DNA of 64,000 nucleotides from Gentiana macrophylla (Eukaryota > Streptophyta > Magnoliopsida > Gentianales > Gentianaceae). The stretch lies in contig CM047806.1 of NCBI GenBank assembly GCA_026214975.1, positions 76,981,491 to 77,045,490 of the forward strand. Direction: 5' to 3'. Below, one piece after another: positions 10,896 to 22,262 of this stretch. Position numbers and translations under genes: made by a program. The number at the start of each line of letters is the position of its first letter. The stretch's first letter is position 1. The notes beneath the pieces are model-generated. The model searched no databases. It worked only from the letters and a program-made list of their open reading frames with translations, and had not been told where the DNA came from.

Positions 10896-12826
10896 TGGTT
10901 CATCCGGCGTCCTTTTTTGATCCTGATTTTGGTTAGATGGTTGAAAGTCAATTTAATATATCCTCATTTTCTTATTTATTCTTCATTTCTGCCATATATC
11001 TAAGTCATGGTCTCATGTTATTGTCAGGTTTCTGGTGTAACGGGTTCATTCTCTTGTTTCATTCTTTTGGGAGAACTGATGCGAGAAACATTATTCCAGG
11101 TATCTTGTTTATTGTCAGGCTATTTATGAACACTGATCTTCTATGTAGATATATTTATGAGTGTGAATTAGTGTTTTTATTATCCGTAATTATTCTTCTG
11201 TGTAGATATAACTTGAATTAGTGTTTTTATTATCCGTAATTATTCTTCTGTGTAGGTAAATGAGATCACATTTATCATTTCCTAAACTATCTAAGAAAGA
11301 TATTCAATACTTCTAACAACATTTTGCTTCTACTTGACTCTTATTTATTTACGTATAGTTATTACTATTGTTTTGATATGAGAACCGTGTATAGGTGAGA
11401 TGTATGTATGTTTGCATTCTCAGACTCAAGTCTCGTTAGAAAATCACCTTTTTCACATGTATTGTGATCCTTCCTTATCTTTTTCATACGGGCTCTAGAA
11501 CCTAATTAGGCTCCTCCTTTCAACATGGAATATACCCCATATTATGTTCTCCATGCACTCTTTTTTTTGTGATCACTCTCTTCTTCAATCCTTAAGTTCT
11601 TGTGGGACACACTTATTTTTCTTATCTGATGAGTGATGTTTGTCCATGTTTGGCACTTATGTGTCTTGTGTGATCGAGGTGTTGTAATAGGAATTCCACG
11701 CAATATCGACCTTGCATTCTTGAGCTGTACAATGAGTCATTTATGATATTGTTGGAATATTAATATCATGTAATGTTTTTTTTATCTTAGTTTTGCTCCA
11801 TTTAATCCCCTGGTTGATGGGAGCTGCAACTTTATTTACCAATAATGCTGCCTCCTACAGTAGTCTTAATTTTGTAGTTTAGCAGTCCTTGGTTACTCCA
11901 ACCATCTACATTTATTATTATAGCTATTTTGTCCCCCTTCTTTATCTCTCAATCTTCAGATATAAATAGTTGGCTAGTTGGATTTGAAATGGGAAGCACT
12001 TCTGCCACCTATCATCTACTATGATAAAGGCATAGAACATTGATGTTAGGCTGCATTGTTATAGAATTTGCCATAAATATGATGGCAAAAAATGCTTATT
12101 AATTGTGTTATGCTTTGTTGGAAAATATATCTTTGTAGTGAAAAGTTTGTGCCTGCTTATTCATTGATGTTAGCTCCCTACTTATTCCTTGTTTCCTGCC
12201 TGTCCTGTACAATTTATACCTTATTATGCTTATAGGGTGAGAATGTAGTGTCTTGGAGTTGAAATGTTTATTTCTCCGACTACGGGGAAGCATTGTTGTT
12301 TGATCTTCAGGGCCAGCATGATGAAAAGCTTTCTTTTATTTTCCCTTATGCATTTTTCTTTAGAAATTCATGTATTTTAGTTGAAATACTGACAAAGTTT
12401 TGTTTTCCAGCTAAGTTGGCTATGATGGATGGGTATCATTCGAAAAAGATCGTACTGAGACAATATCCCAACAATTGAAGATGTATAATCAAGCACTTTC
12501 CATCAGCCAATTATTGTAGTACGCAAGCATATTTTTGAAGGTATTTTGTAGTAACGACTAAAGCCATGTGTTTCTTTTGTGGATGTGATATCACAAAATC
12601 CTTTAAATTTACATCTATATGTACTTATCTTTTGGAGACTAATATATCATTGTATATATTGATGTATTTCATTAGTATAAAGCTTATATTGGTTTTCTTT
12701 ATTTAATGTAGTTTTGGGCTTCAAAATTATAGCATTGATATTGTTATGAAAATATAATAAATTTTGAAATATTACCAAAAAGAACACCAATATTGTTACA
12801 TTTTAGTGACGGGTCAATGGATTTAT
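10896..12826 (+). other. CACTA 3' region, no recognised protein
   Basis: AT-rich sequence without recognisable domains; a TNPA-like second gene is not visible. A tandem duplication of about 43 bp lies at 11164-11255 (GAATTAGTGTTTTTATTATC twice). ORFs at 10937-11221 and 12293-12478 are not conserved families I know. Confidence 0.5.
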
Positions 12827-13262
12827 AATGAGGAGATGTATTATTAATATTTCATGAATTAATGAGGAGCAAATGGTCTTTTAATGAGAAGATGTATTAT
12901 TAATATTTTAATAAATTAATGAGGAGCAAATGATCTTTTAATGAGAAGATATATTATTAAAAATTCATGTTTTAATGAGGAGAAAATAGTCTTCTAACGA
13001 GGAGTTATGTTGTCATTGAATTTTTATCCAATGAGGAGTGAATGACCCAATAATGGGGAGATTAGTTGTCACTAAAAATAATTTTAATGAGTAGCATGTC
13101 TTCTCATTAAATGCATGAGATTAGTAATGAGGAGTTTGATTTCTCCTCATAATATGTCTTTAGCGGCGAAGCTGCAATGAGGATCAAGTTCTCCTCATTA
13201 AAAGTCTTTAATGAGGAGAAAAGGACAATTAATGAGGATAATTCTCCTCATTAAAAGCCAAA
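12827..13262. repeat. CACTA right subterminal motif array
   Basis: TAATGAGGAG, AATGAGAAG and CTCCTCATT variants recur about every 20-40 bases up to the right TIR. They match the left array and are denser, with more than a dozen copies. Confidence 0.9.
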
Positions 13263-13274
13263 TTTCTAGTAGTG
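13263..13274 (-). repeat. CACTA right terminal inverted repeat
   Basis: TTTCTAGTAGTG, the exact reverse complement of 4289-4300, followed by CAA matching the left flank. Confidence 0.95.
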
Positions 13275-16200
13275 CAATCCATTAAGTCCTCACTGAGTAT
13301 CAATGTGAAGCACATCAAGATGGAATATAATCTGCTGAGTAAGATTATAGCCAAAAATATTTTGGGATTTAGTGGAAGTCTTGACACATTGTCAGGACCC
13401 AAGATTGATTTGCTGATCATCATCTGCAAAAGTATGAAGTTTGACTGGCTGGATTCTTTGTTCAATACATGAAGAAAGTAATATCAGAGGTCAGAGATGG
13501 GACAAGGAAGTCCAAGACACTGCCTTTGGGTTTGATGGTGCAAGCCCTACTGACTCATTTGAGGGTTGTTGATGTTGCACCTGAAAAGGTCAACAAGTCC
13601 GAAACAAAAAGGAGATCAGTTATATCATCCCTGGCTTGGATGATGATGAAGATGTAGATGATGAAGCAACAGAGAGTGATAATGATGGAGATGATGATGC
13701 TGGTGGTGAGTATGTTAAGCAAGTTATACAACCTGCTGCACCCAAGAAGGCTATTGAAAGCAAAAGGCTACTGATACAAGGAAGATAACTGAGATGCTAA
13801 AGCCTAAGAAAACAAGGAAGCAATCAGTAGAGATTGCTGAGTCTACTGAGGGTCCAGTTGAAGTTGAAGTTATTGAGCCTACTGAAGATATAAGGAAGAA
13901 ATCTGCTGCTGAGATTTTGAAAGTGCAACAGAGAGAAGACAAAAGAAAGAGGAAGCTGCTGAAATTGAAGTTGAACGACCCATAAAGAGAATGACAGAGA
14001 TTGCGAAAAAGAAGAAGCATTGAAAGGGTAAAGAATTAAGGGTCCTGGAGGACTAAAGGGAAAAAGAAGAAGAGGCTGTTGAGCCTATTGCTGATGCTGG
14101 TGTTGTTGTTGAGCAACACATTGAAGAACCACAACACCCTGCTGTGGAAATTGTTCCAGACCCTGCTGTGGAAACTACTAAGGTTGCAACTAAACAACAA
14201 AGTGAAGTACCAACACAAACCTGCTGAACTAGAACTTGTTGTGGAAGTTAATGAATATAAACCTATAAAAGTTGTTGAGCCTACTGAGGCTGGAGAGATT
14301 GTTGTTGAACAACTTACTGAAGAACCACACCAGACTACTAAATCTGCACCTACTGAAGAGATTGATACAACTATACAATACCCTGCCATTTCTACAATAA
14401 TTCAGGGGGAAGAGCAATCTGTTGCTAACCCTACAGATGAGCATGTAAGTCAGGGGGAACATAGTGTTGAGCAGATGGAGGTAGTAGGGACAAATTTACT
14501 ATCTGAGGAGCCTACTGACCTGATGGCATTTGCTGAGGAAACACTGAATTTGCTTGTTGAGACCTTTGGAGGACAACAAGCTGAACAAACAGCTTCTAGA
14601 AAGCCATCAATGCCCTTTGAGATGAATGAGAAGAAAAAGAAGGAAGGGTATGTTGATCCTAAACTCAAGCTGGTTGCTGATTACTTTCAGTGGAAGTTTG
14701 GCTTCTACAAAAGACAAAAACCAGCTGCTGAGCCAATGACAGATTTTGAGGAATGGGCTTTCAAAAAGTTAGAAGTGGATAATCTACTTGATTTGGTTGA
14801 TACTTCTTTGCTGGAAATGAGGTTGATGGAACTCATTGAAAGAGAAAATGGAGAAGGAAGTATCTTGTTTAAGGACCCTAGGGATGCACCAGATAGTGAT
14901 GATTTATCTTCATCTGACTCAGATGATGATCATCCTACACATCAAGGAGAAGCCAATGGAACTGCATTGCCAATATCTAATGAAAAAGCTGGGCAGGGAT
15001 CAACTAAACCAAGAGTAGTACTGTCTGCTGGTGCTGACAAGTCTGCTGAAGGCACGCAAACTTATGAGATGGATGAAGATCTAGAGGATCTTACCATAGA
15101 TGATTTGGAGGCTCTCATAAATGATGGAATAAATTTTGGAGATAACAGGCTGGTTAGTATGTCTGATACATTACTAGTTGTGGAATCTGATGCACACTCT
15201 ACTGATAAGCAGACTGACAACTTGGATGAGGAGATAGTAAGTGCACATAGTGAGGCTGACATCAGTTCTAAAGATTCAACTCAATATCAAGAGTGGTTTG
15301 ACACTCATGATACTTTATCTCAAGCTGCTGATATTCTATAGAAGATTGCTGATGACAAAGGAGTGCTAGAAGAAAATTTGGCTGTTTTTCCTTTTATTCA
15401 TGTTGAAGAGAGAATCATGATCACTGAGGAACAAACAGTGATAGGACAAAGATTGGATTTGATGATGGGTTTTGAGGAATCACCCACACATTCTGTTAAA
15501 GAGGTGGTTCAGGTTGCTGAGGAACAAGCAATACCTAAATACAGGTTGGAACTGGATGTACAGGTTGCTGAGGATCAGACATCACCTGGACAAAGGTTGG
15601 AACCTACAAAGGGTTTGGAGGAAACCCTTGTACTTGTTGAAGAGATTATTATAGCACAGGTTGCTAAAACACCTGTGAGTACAGTGCAGGCTACTGAAGT
15701 ACAATCTACTGAAGTGAAGGCTACTGGAGGGAAGGATAGTCAGAAGGCTGCTATTAATGAGGATGAACAGCTAATGGACTATGATTTCAGTGATGAGGAG
15801 TTCCAAGTGCCTGAGGAAGAACTAGTAGCTGTTGAACCTCAACAGGCATATGTACCAGTATTTGAAGAAGAACATGTTTTGGAACCTCAGCCTGCACAAG
15901 ATCCAATTTTGGATGAAATGGATTGAAGAGGGTCCTGAACCTGCTGGATGGGACAGGACAAGAGCTATGGTTGTCAGCAGACAGAGGGCACAATATAATG
16001 TTGAAGAGCCTGCTGATGATGTTGCTGGACACATGGCTAGAGGTGTGGCTGGTGCAGTACCAGCACATGTTTTGAATGAGTTGAGAGCATTCTGAGATGA
16101 CATTACACAGTTAAGAACTCAACTAAAAAGGCAAGAACAAAGATTTGAAGATTTGATGAATCTTATGAAGAATAGAGGAAGGACTACTGATGTGATGAAT

Positions 16201-16893
16201 CTTTGATGAATCTTATGCTTCCAACATCACATCCACTCAGTATGCTCTTGCTGATTTAACTAAAGATGTGAGAGGTATCAAACAAAGCAATACACACAGA
16301 GATAAGTTCTTGAATGAGCAGTTTGCCTCACTCCACAAAAAGCTTGATAAGCTTGCTGAGGAACCCAAGTCTGCTGAAACACCTCAACCTGCTGTATTAG
16401 ATCCTAAGGTCACTGAGGTGATCACTCTACTGTAGAAAACAATGGAAGGAAGGATCACTGCAGCTGACACAAGGACAGAGATAATGGAAGGTCAACTTGC
16501 TAACTTGGTGATCACACAGGAGAGTGTGTTCATGGTCTACTGTCCCGTTTTGTTGATGATGTCAATAAGGGGGAAGAGAGCCAAACAGCAGTAGCAAAAG
16601 AGGCTGCAAGAATTTTTGCTCAAAAGAGATGGGAGGCTGATACAAATGCATTCAGAGAACATTCACCTGGCAGAATTCAGTTAACTGATGACCTCTTAAA
16701 AGAATATAAGAAGCTATACTATAGTAAGAGCAGACCTTACCATGATAAGGGTTTTCCTGAAGGGCTAAATTCCTTTTTGGGACTTAAATTCTGGGAAATT
16801 AGAGTTAAAGCTTTAAGAGCTACACACAGAGGTGGTAAAGGTGGCCGAGGTGGAAGAGGTGGAAGAAGTCTACCAACTACATCAGCAAAATAG
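13275..16893 (+). pseudogene. Env-like ORF of Sirevirus copy 1, 3' part, many breaks
   Basis: After the CACTA the reading continues with a block (YNLLSKIIAKNILG, LSGPKIDLLIIIC) that matches by eye a block in the related element near 26280-26390 (MLANCIIGNAG, LSGAKLDLLYVIW), supporting homology. A frameshift near 13465 follows. A long acidic, Thr/Glu/Ala-rich region occupies 13620-15926 with shifts near 13790, 13990 and 15341, including an Asp/Ser cluster near 14900. A coiled-coil-like Gln/Leu/Lys region (16090-16700) and a C-terminal run RGGKGGRGGRGGR end at a TAG at 16891-16893. The basic glycine tail suggests nucleic-acid binding, which is odd for an envelope protein. Confidence 0.7.
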
Positions 16894-17250
16894 TCATTGG
16901 AAGAGTTCAAACTCTTGTACATGCGTCTAGGATTCTCTATACATATAATCAATCTGACCCTACCTGAGGCATGAAAATGGTGAAAGGATGTAAATACCTA
17001 TGTTGATTTTTCCTCTATTGAAAATCAATGGATGAGAGACATGGTTAGGGAGATAAGAGAATATCAAGAGAGACAAGAAAGAGAGAGGAGGACCTAGATC
17101 AGCGTACTTACACCTTTCTTTATCTTTTGCTGAATCTAGTTTGTAGTAATGTAGAACAAATATGATTATAATGAAAAATGACTGAATTTGTTCTGTTTTT
17201 GCTTTTATCCTTTTTGCTTTGCTGTAAGGAGGGTATTGGCATCATCACCA
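16894..17250 (+). other. 3' untranslated region of Sirevirus copy 1
   Basis: Between the end of the env-like ORF and the purine tract I see no gene. The sequence GGAGGGTATTGGCATCATCA just before the tract also precedes the 3' LTR of the related element (29338-29355), so it is conserved. Confidence 0.6.
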
Positions 17251-17263
17251 AAAAGGGGGAAAT
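17251..17263 (+). promoter_or_regulatory. Polypurine tract of Sirevirus copy 1
   Basis: AAAAGGGGGAAAT directly precedes the TGTTGG start of the LTR, where plus-strand DNA synthesis is primed in LTR elements. Confidence 0.85.
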
Positions 17264-18971
17264 TGTTGGACATATTTTGTGTTTTAGTGATGAGTGCCAG
17301 ACTAGCTGTTATAGAGCAAAGGCAAAAAGATGTCTAGATTAAATGTATAGGCTTATTAGAGTTTGATCTTTGTATAGGTTTGATCAAACAAGCATTGTAA
17401 AGGTCAGCTGACTTTCATCACCAGACCTGTCTAGGTCAGTAAGGTAACTAGGTCAGTAGACTAGTTAGGGACCTGCTGAAGACTGAAGGCTGAGGGGTCA
17501 AACTCAGTTATTGAAGGCTAAGGGATCAAACTAAGTATTTAAAGTCATGGATATGAAATCATAATTTAGGGAAGTCTGTGATGACTTAAACAGATTACAT
17601 ATACCTTGTGTACAAGGTCTAAGTTCCATAAGTTAAGTGGTGATTGGAACTTAGTTATGTTCAAATTGGTGTAATCTAACTTCACAATCAAAAGTTAGAA
17701 GAAGACAAATAATTTGGAGTGTTTTATAAACACAAAGAAACTTGAGACAATTGGTGATGACAAGCATCTCAAAGAGTTTACATACACAGGAATCTGCTGA
17801 ATATATATTTCGATTTAATCAATGCCATATTGGAATATTACAAGGATAAGGACAGATGAAAAGTCTTGATTTTGTCAACAAATCAATGGTCAAGATTAAA
17901 GGGATGTTGGAAAGATTCAGAGCTTTATCCAATGGACAGAAGTCAAAGGGAGACAGTTTGAAAATCGACAAAAGAAGATCGACGTAATCGATTACTATGT
18001 CTGAGACGTAAAGAAAATCAAGATGGGGACAAATCTGAAACGGCTATGTTTGAATTTAAAACATAAGTCACAGGATTCTCTACTATAAATAGAGGGCTTC
18101 TGATTCAGATACAAGTGATGAAAATTGATGAAAAACAACAATCAATCTTAAGCTATCAAGTTTATTATCAAGAAATTAACCGTACTGACATTACTGAGCT
18201 TAAAGCTACTGATCCAGTATATTCTTCAAGTGTAAGCTGCTATCAAGTTACATCAAGTTTACACACTTGAAGACATCAAGCTGCTGATCATTTCATCCTG
18301 ATCAAGCTGCTGAAAGCTGAATCATTTACTTGATTCAAACCTTCTTTTACAAGAAACCTGTTGAAGACAGTGAAGCATCTTTTGGGTGTCAAGGACTGTT
18401 GTTTGTGGTGGAGCTGGTGAAGAGGCAATCCTAACCTTCAAGGACCAGTGGAATACTCTGGAGCAGCAATCCTACTTGTTCCAAGTGTTCAGTTTGTGAA
18501 GCCATAGTTATTGGTGAAGGACAGACAGCTTAGGGATTTTTGTAACTGAAACCTCAAAGATCTCTAGTGAATTTCCTCCAACATCACAGGAGAAGAGTGG
18601 ACTGACAGGATTACACCACCTAGAACCACCATAAAATTTGCCTACTTACTTTCTGCATTTAATTTCTGCATTTAGTATACTGATCACATCAACTTACTGA
18701 AACAAGCAACTGAATCACACACTTACACTGTTGAGTATCTAATACTTGGTGTCATATTTGAACAACAAGTAATAAGGCTTAATTTGAATATATTCTGCTG
18801 CTACAAAAATCAGTAATATCTACCGTCGTGCCAGACTCACGAGTGGTCGTCAGACTCTGAGCGATCGGCCAGCTCTTGACCTTCTTGAGTTTGTTATCTC
18901 CAAAAGTTTTAAGTGTTAAGTTTATTCACCCCCCCTAAACTTAACCAAAGCCTTTTCAAGGGACCAAAACA
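17264..18971 (+). repeat. 3' LTR of Sirevirus copy 1 (about 1.7 kb)
   Basis: It starts TGTTGGACAT and ends GGGACCAAAACA. A TATA box (TATAAATAGAGG, from 18084) precedes the probable transcription start. Segments such as AAAAAGATGTCTAGAT and the CTGGTGAAGAGGCAAT block are shared with the LTRs of the other two Sirevirus copies, at lower similarity. The partner 5' LTR is outside the window. Confidence 0.85.
18084..18095 (+). promoter_or_regulatory. LTR TATA box, Sirevirus copy 1
   Basis: TATAAATAGAGG in the middle of the LTR, the usual place for the element promoter. Copy 3 has CTTATAAATAGAGC at the equivalent place on its strand (21469-21480). Confidence 0.65.
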
Positions 18972-18972
18972 T

Positions 18973-19494
18973 CTACTTATAATTTTAAAAACAACACATT
19001 ATTATTGAGATTTCAGTTAAACCTTTTCTTAATTCGAGTCGGCTTAACTAAACACTTGCGAGTGAGTTTTCTCTTCGTCGTAGAGAAGACACCTTTTAAG
19101 AACAAATCAGCGTCGTGAGCGAAACATTGTGTGTTCTTAGCCTTGGTCCTAGGTCGGAGACTCTAGGTCTAGGTTTTCCATAGCTCGTCATTGGTCCCTT
19201 AGTTATTTTCTGGGCAAGTATCGCATCAGTTGGTAGATGCGATACGTGCCAAGTAAATAACTAAGGGATCAATGGGAGCTACAAAAACCTAGTCCTAGAG
19301 TCTCCAACCTAGGATCAAGGCTAAGAACACACAATGTTTCGGTCACGACGCTGATTCATTCTTCAAAGGTGTCTTCTCTTCTCTACGATGAATGGAAAAC
19401 TCACTCGCAAGTGATTAGTTAAGCCGACTCGACTTAAAAAAAGGTTTAACTGAAATCTCAATAATAATGTGTTGTTTTTAAAAATTACAAGTAG
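18973..19494. repeat. Long palindrome with arms of about 235-250 bp
   Basis: The left arm from 18973 (CTACTTATAATTTTAAAAAC) and the right arm ending 19494 are reverse complements over almost their full length with scattered mismatches and small indels. The centre is near 19235; the core contains a second small palindrome (GTATCGCATC / GATGCGATAC). The arms include GTGTGTTCTTAG / CTAAGAACACAC and GTTAAGCCGACTCG blocks. The left arm stops exactly where Sirevirus copy 1 ends, so the palindrome may once have been longer. Confidence 0.92.
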
Positions 19495-19765
19495 AATGCC
19501 TTTATATAGGCTACAAAATAAAAGACAAACTCCTAAACAATGTGGGACAACAAGTAAAATTCGCCACATTACTTTCTATTGGGCCTAACTTGACTCTAAT
19601 AAGCCCAAATGACTTTTATTTTCTAAAAATAAAGACTTGACCCAACATACTATCATATAGACACATTTTCTGATGGGCCATACTAGCATTTAGGCCCATA
19701 CTTCCTTTATCAACTAAACTCAATGCAAATTTTAATGTAAAATAATATAAACCAGGTTCAATAAC
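19495..19765 (-). repeat. LTR-like U3 sequence attached to the palindrome
   Basis: Read on the minus strand, this stretch has features of an LTR upstream half: TGTCCCACATTG, then GCCTATATAAAGG at 19499-19510, leading straight into the palindrome arm. No coding sequence. The boundary with the Sirevirus gag fragment near 19765 is approximate. Confidence 0.5.
19499..19510 (-). promoter_or_regulatory. TATA-box candidate at the edge of the palindrome
   Basis: CCTATATAAAGG on the minus strand. A start 25-30 bases downstream would fall at or just inside the right arm (19494), so the transcript would be self-complementary. Confidence 0.45.
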
Positions 19766-19774
19766 AAAAATAAT

Positions 19775-20329
19775 TCATCCAAGCCCATCTTTTCTTTGCT
19801 CTTTAGTCTTCATATGCTGGATTACATCAATATCAACATTCAATCTTAGAATCTCAGCTTTCATTAGCTCTTTTTCCTTTTTGACATTCTCATAATTCTT
19901 TTGAATTTCCTCTAATTCCTTCATGAGTATGTCTAAAGTTTCTTTCTCAGAGTTTCTATGATTGTTCATGGTAGTATGACAGTAAAATGTTGAAGAATTT
20001 ACCTCATGACATTTGATTTCTAATCTTTCAGTCCTGTCTTATTCAAATTCCATAATCTGTTTTCCCTTGCTTGATTTAGCAATATCCCTTACTATATCAG
20101 TTCCAAGAAGTATAATTTCATTATCACTTTGAACATAAACTTTTACTGCAAAGCTTATTGGTAAAATCTCAGTATTGTCAATGCTACTTGTAACAACTGG
20201 ATCTTCAAAGAAAGTTTCAATTAGTCTTTCTTGAGTATCAACAACAAAAGAGTGCAATTTATTTTTTTACTCATCAAATATCAAAAGTGAACATCTAAGC
20301 ATGTTTCTAAAGTGATTCTGTGAATCCAT
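19775..20329 (-). pseudogene. Sirevirus gag N-terminal fragment, copy 3
   Basis: The minus-strand ATG at 20329 begins MDSQNHF; stops follow soon after. Three blocks match gag of copy 2: an acidic segment with ETFFEDP, then DNEIILLG, then NHRNSEKETLDILMKELEE with a Lys/Glu-rich coiled-coil-like stretch. The product would be the capsid-type protein. Frame breaks lie near 20270 and 20035, and the 3' part is missing. Confidence 0.75.
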
Positions 20330-20512
20330 GATGCAATTTAAAAAAAAAATCCTTTTAAAAACAATTTCTTTCAATAATTGATTTCATCAGTTTGAAGGTC
20401 TGTTCTGATATAAATTGTTGTATTGATATCGAAAATAACTGAGTGCCAATTACTTCAAGCAAACAAACTGATATAGAGAATCAGCTACGGATCCCTTCGG
20501 AACAGAAGTACT

Positions 20513-20524
20513 GCTCCGATACCA
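20513..20524 (-). promoter_or_regulatory. Primer binding site, Sirevirus copy 3
   Basis: TGGTATCGGAGC on the minus strand, two bases after the LTR end. It equals the copy 2 site and differs by one base from TGGTATCAGAGC, the common plant initiator-Met tRNA primer site. Confidence 0.8.
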
Positions 20525-20526
20525 AT

Positions 20527-22262
20527 TGTTGGTCCTTTTGTAAAGACTGACACAAGTTTAGAGGGGGGGGGGTGAATAAACTTGTCACCAAAAACTTGAT
20601 TCCTAAAGCAGATTAGATATAGTTTTAAACTTGTGTGGAGATAAGCTAACAAGGCTGAGTTTAAATCAAACTGACTTATCCCCAAGTTGAGTTAACCGGC
20701 AGCGGATATATTAAAGCATTTTTGAATAAACGTTCAGTTATCAGTTTGTATAAAAAAATGCAGTGCTGACTCAGTTTCTGATGTTTGCTGAGTTTGTGAT
20801 CTGATGATATATGTGCTAAAATTCAGTAAATAAATGCATAAAGTAAATAAGTAAGTAAGATAGAAATTATAGAGGTTCCAGGTGGTGTAATCTTATCAGT
20901 CCTCTCTTCTCCTGTGACGTTGGAGGGAATTCATTCCGTTGTTAAGGTTTACAGTTACAAGACACAAAGTAAATTTAAACACTGATTGTCCTTGACTATT
21001 CCCTAGCTTCACAATCTTCGAGCCTTAGTCCTTAACAGGTTGAATTTTTGTTTCACTAAGTCTGCTCCATTGGTCCTTAAACGGTTGAATTGCCTCTTCA
21101 CCAACTCTTCACAAACACAGTCTTCCAGACTGCACCTCAACTGTCCTTCACACCTTCTTGATGTTTCACTGTCCAAACCTTTGATAAAATCAAAGTTGAG
21201 ACTTGAATCAATAAGTATGATTCAACTTGTGATATGAGCTTCTTCTTTTTAGTGTATATGAATTCACAGAAAGCTCTGATTTCTTCAAGTGTGGATCTTG
21301 ATGTTTTTCTTGAATACTCAGAAATACTTTGAAGATTTCTTGATCTGCATCTAGCAATATAGCAACTAGCAAGAGTTCTTTTACTTTCCCCCTAAATTGA
21401 ATGTTTCTTTTGTGATTTTAATCTTAGTTTTCCGCTCTTCTTCTTGAAGTAAAAGTGCTCTATTTATAAGGGTTTTCCAACGTTCATCTTGTTTGAATTT
21501 GAATTCTTGTAGCCGTTGGTGGTCCTGCTAGTGTTCATTGTATGTCAGTGTTCTTTCTGATATTTCTTCAACCAGTTAAATTGTTTTCTTTCTGACTTTC
21601 TGATTCTTCTTTAGTTTGAGTGACTTCAGCTTAAAACTGAGTTTTGGTGTTTATCACTTTTCAACTGGTATAACTGGGTGTTTCAGTTTTAAGAGCAATA
21701 ACTGAGTTTTTACTCTTCTTCAAAACTTAGTACTCTTTCTTCACCTGGTTTTTATTGACTTAATCAGAGTACACCATAATACTTAAGTTGTCTAAGATAT
21801 CATTGTTCTTATGTATATTAGCTCTTCATACAAGATCCATAAAGTCAATTCAGGCCATTACAAACTTACCTGAATTCTAACTTTACAGTCCCGGTTTTAG
21901 TCTTCATGAACTGAGTTTATGCCCTCAATTCTTCATTCTTCAATAACCGAGTCTGAGACCTTTAATCTTCTTAACTAAATTTGTCCCCTCAGCCTTCTAC
22001 TTCTAGATAAGCCAACTGAGTCTGTGTCCGTCAGTGAACATGCCTTTTTCAGTTATGTGAACTCATTCAGTTTCTTATTTTGAATGCTCTTCATTTGTAA
22101 ACTCTGCATGTCAGTTTCTCATTCTTCATATGCAAGCTCATCAAGTCAGTTTCTTGGTTTCTCAGTTTTAGACCAATTCTATTACAGTGCTTATCTGATT
22201 TACCTATACAAGTATCAGACTCTATTAAATCCTATACATTTGTTTTTGGACATCAAAGGGGT
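20527..22262 (-). repeat. LTR of Sirevirus copy 3, larger part
   Basis: The minus-strand LTR end CCAACA lies at 20532-20527. Sequence matches the copy 2 LTR through CTGGTGAAGAGGCAA, the TATA region and AATGTATAGGATTTAATAGAG. The first 65 bases of this LTR lie at 31111-31175, beyond the copy 2 insertion. Relative to copy 2, about 50 bases appear missing near the insertion point. A run of nine G occurs at 20563-20571. Confidence 0.85.

Larger units (their letters stand above)
4289..13274 (+). mobile_element. Complete CACTA (En/Spm) DNA transposon
   Basis: The left end is CACTACTAGAAA (4289-4300) and the right end its exact reverse complement (13263-13274). Both flanks are CAA (4286-4288 and 13275-13277), the 3-bp target duplication expected of CACTA elements. 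Arrays of AATGAGGAG-type 9-mers fill the subterminal regions. A TNP2-type transposase gene lies on the + strand at 7351-10895. At 8986 bp, with intact ends, the element could be mobilised in trans even though its own transposase is broken. Confidence 0.96.
1..18971 (+). mobile_element. Sirevirus-like Ty1/copia retrotransposon, copy 1 (5' end outside window)
   Basis: The order gag end, protease, integrase, RT, RNase H, then a long extra ORF and an LTR is that of Sirevirus-type copia elements, which carry an env-like ORF after pol. The 3' LTR starts TGTTGG directly after a purine tract at 17251-17263 and ends CCAAAACA at 18971. The 5' LTR and most of gag lie left of the window. All ORFs are broken, so the copy is dead. 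A CACTA transposon sits inside the env-like ORF at 4289-13274. Family assignment rests on gene order, purine tract and LTR ends, not on a tree. Confidence 0.85.
19770..22262 (-). mobile_element. Sirevirus-like element, copy 3 (minus strand), main fragment
   Basis: On the minus strand the order is LTR (31175 back to 31111, then 22262 to 20527), primer binding site (20524-20513) and gag (20329 back to about 19770). The LTR is split by the copy 2 insertion. The element is cut off inside gag near 19770. LTR and gag resemble copy 2 more than copy 1. Confidence 0.85.

Noticed and set aside
14036..14389. Ser/Thr-rich minus-strand ORF (117 codons) and similar ones to 15262
   Set aside because: Complement of the acidic Glu/Thr/Pro-coding stretch of the env-like ORF.
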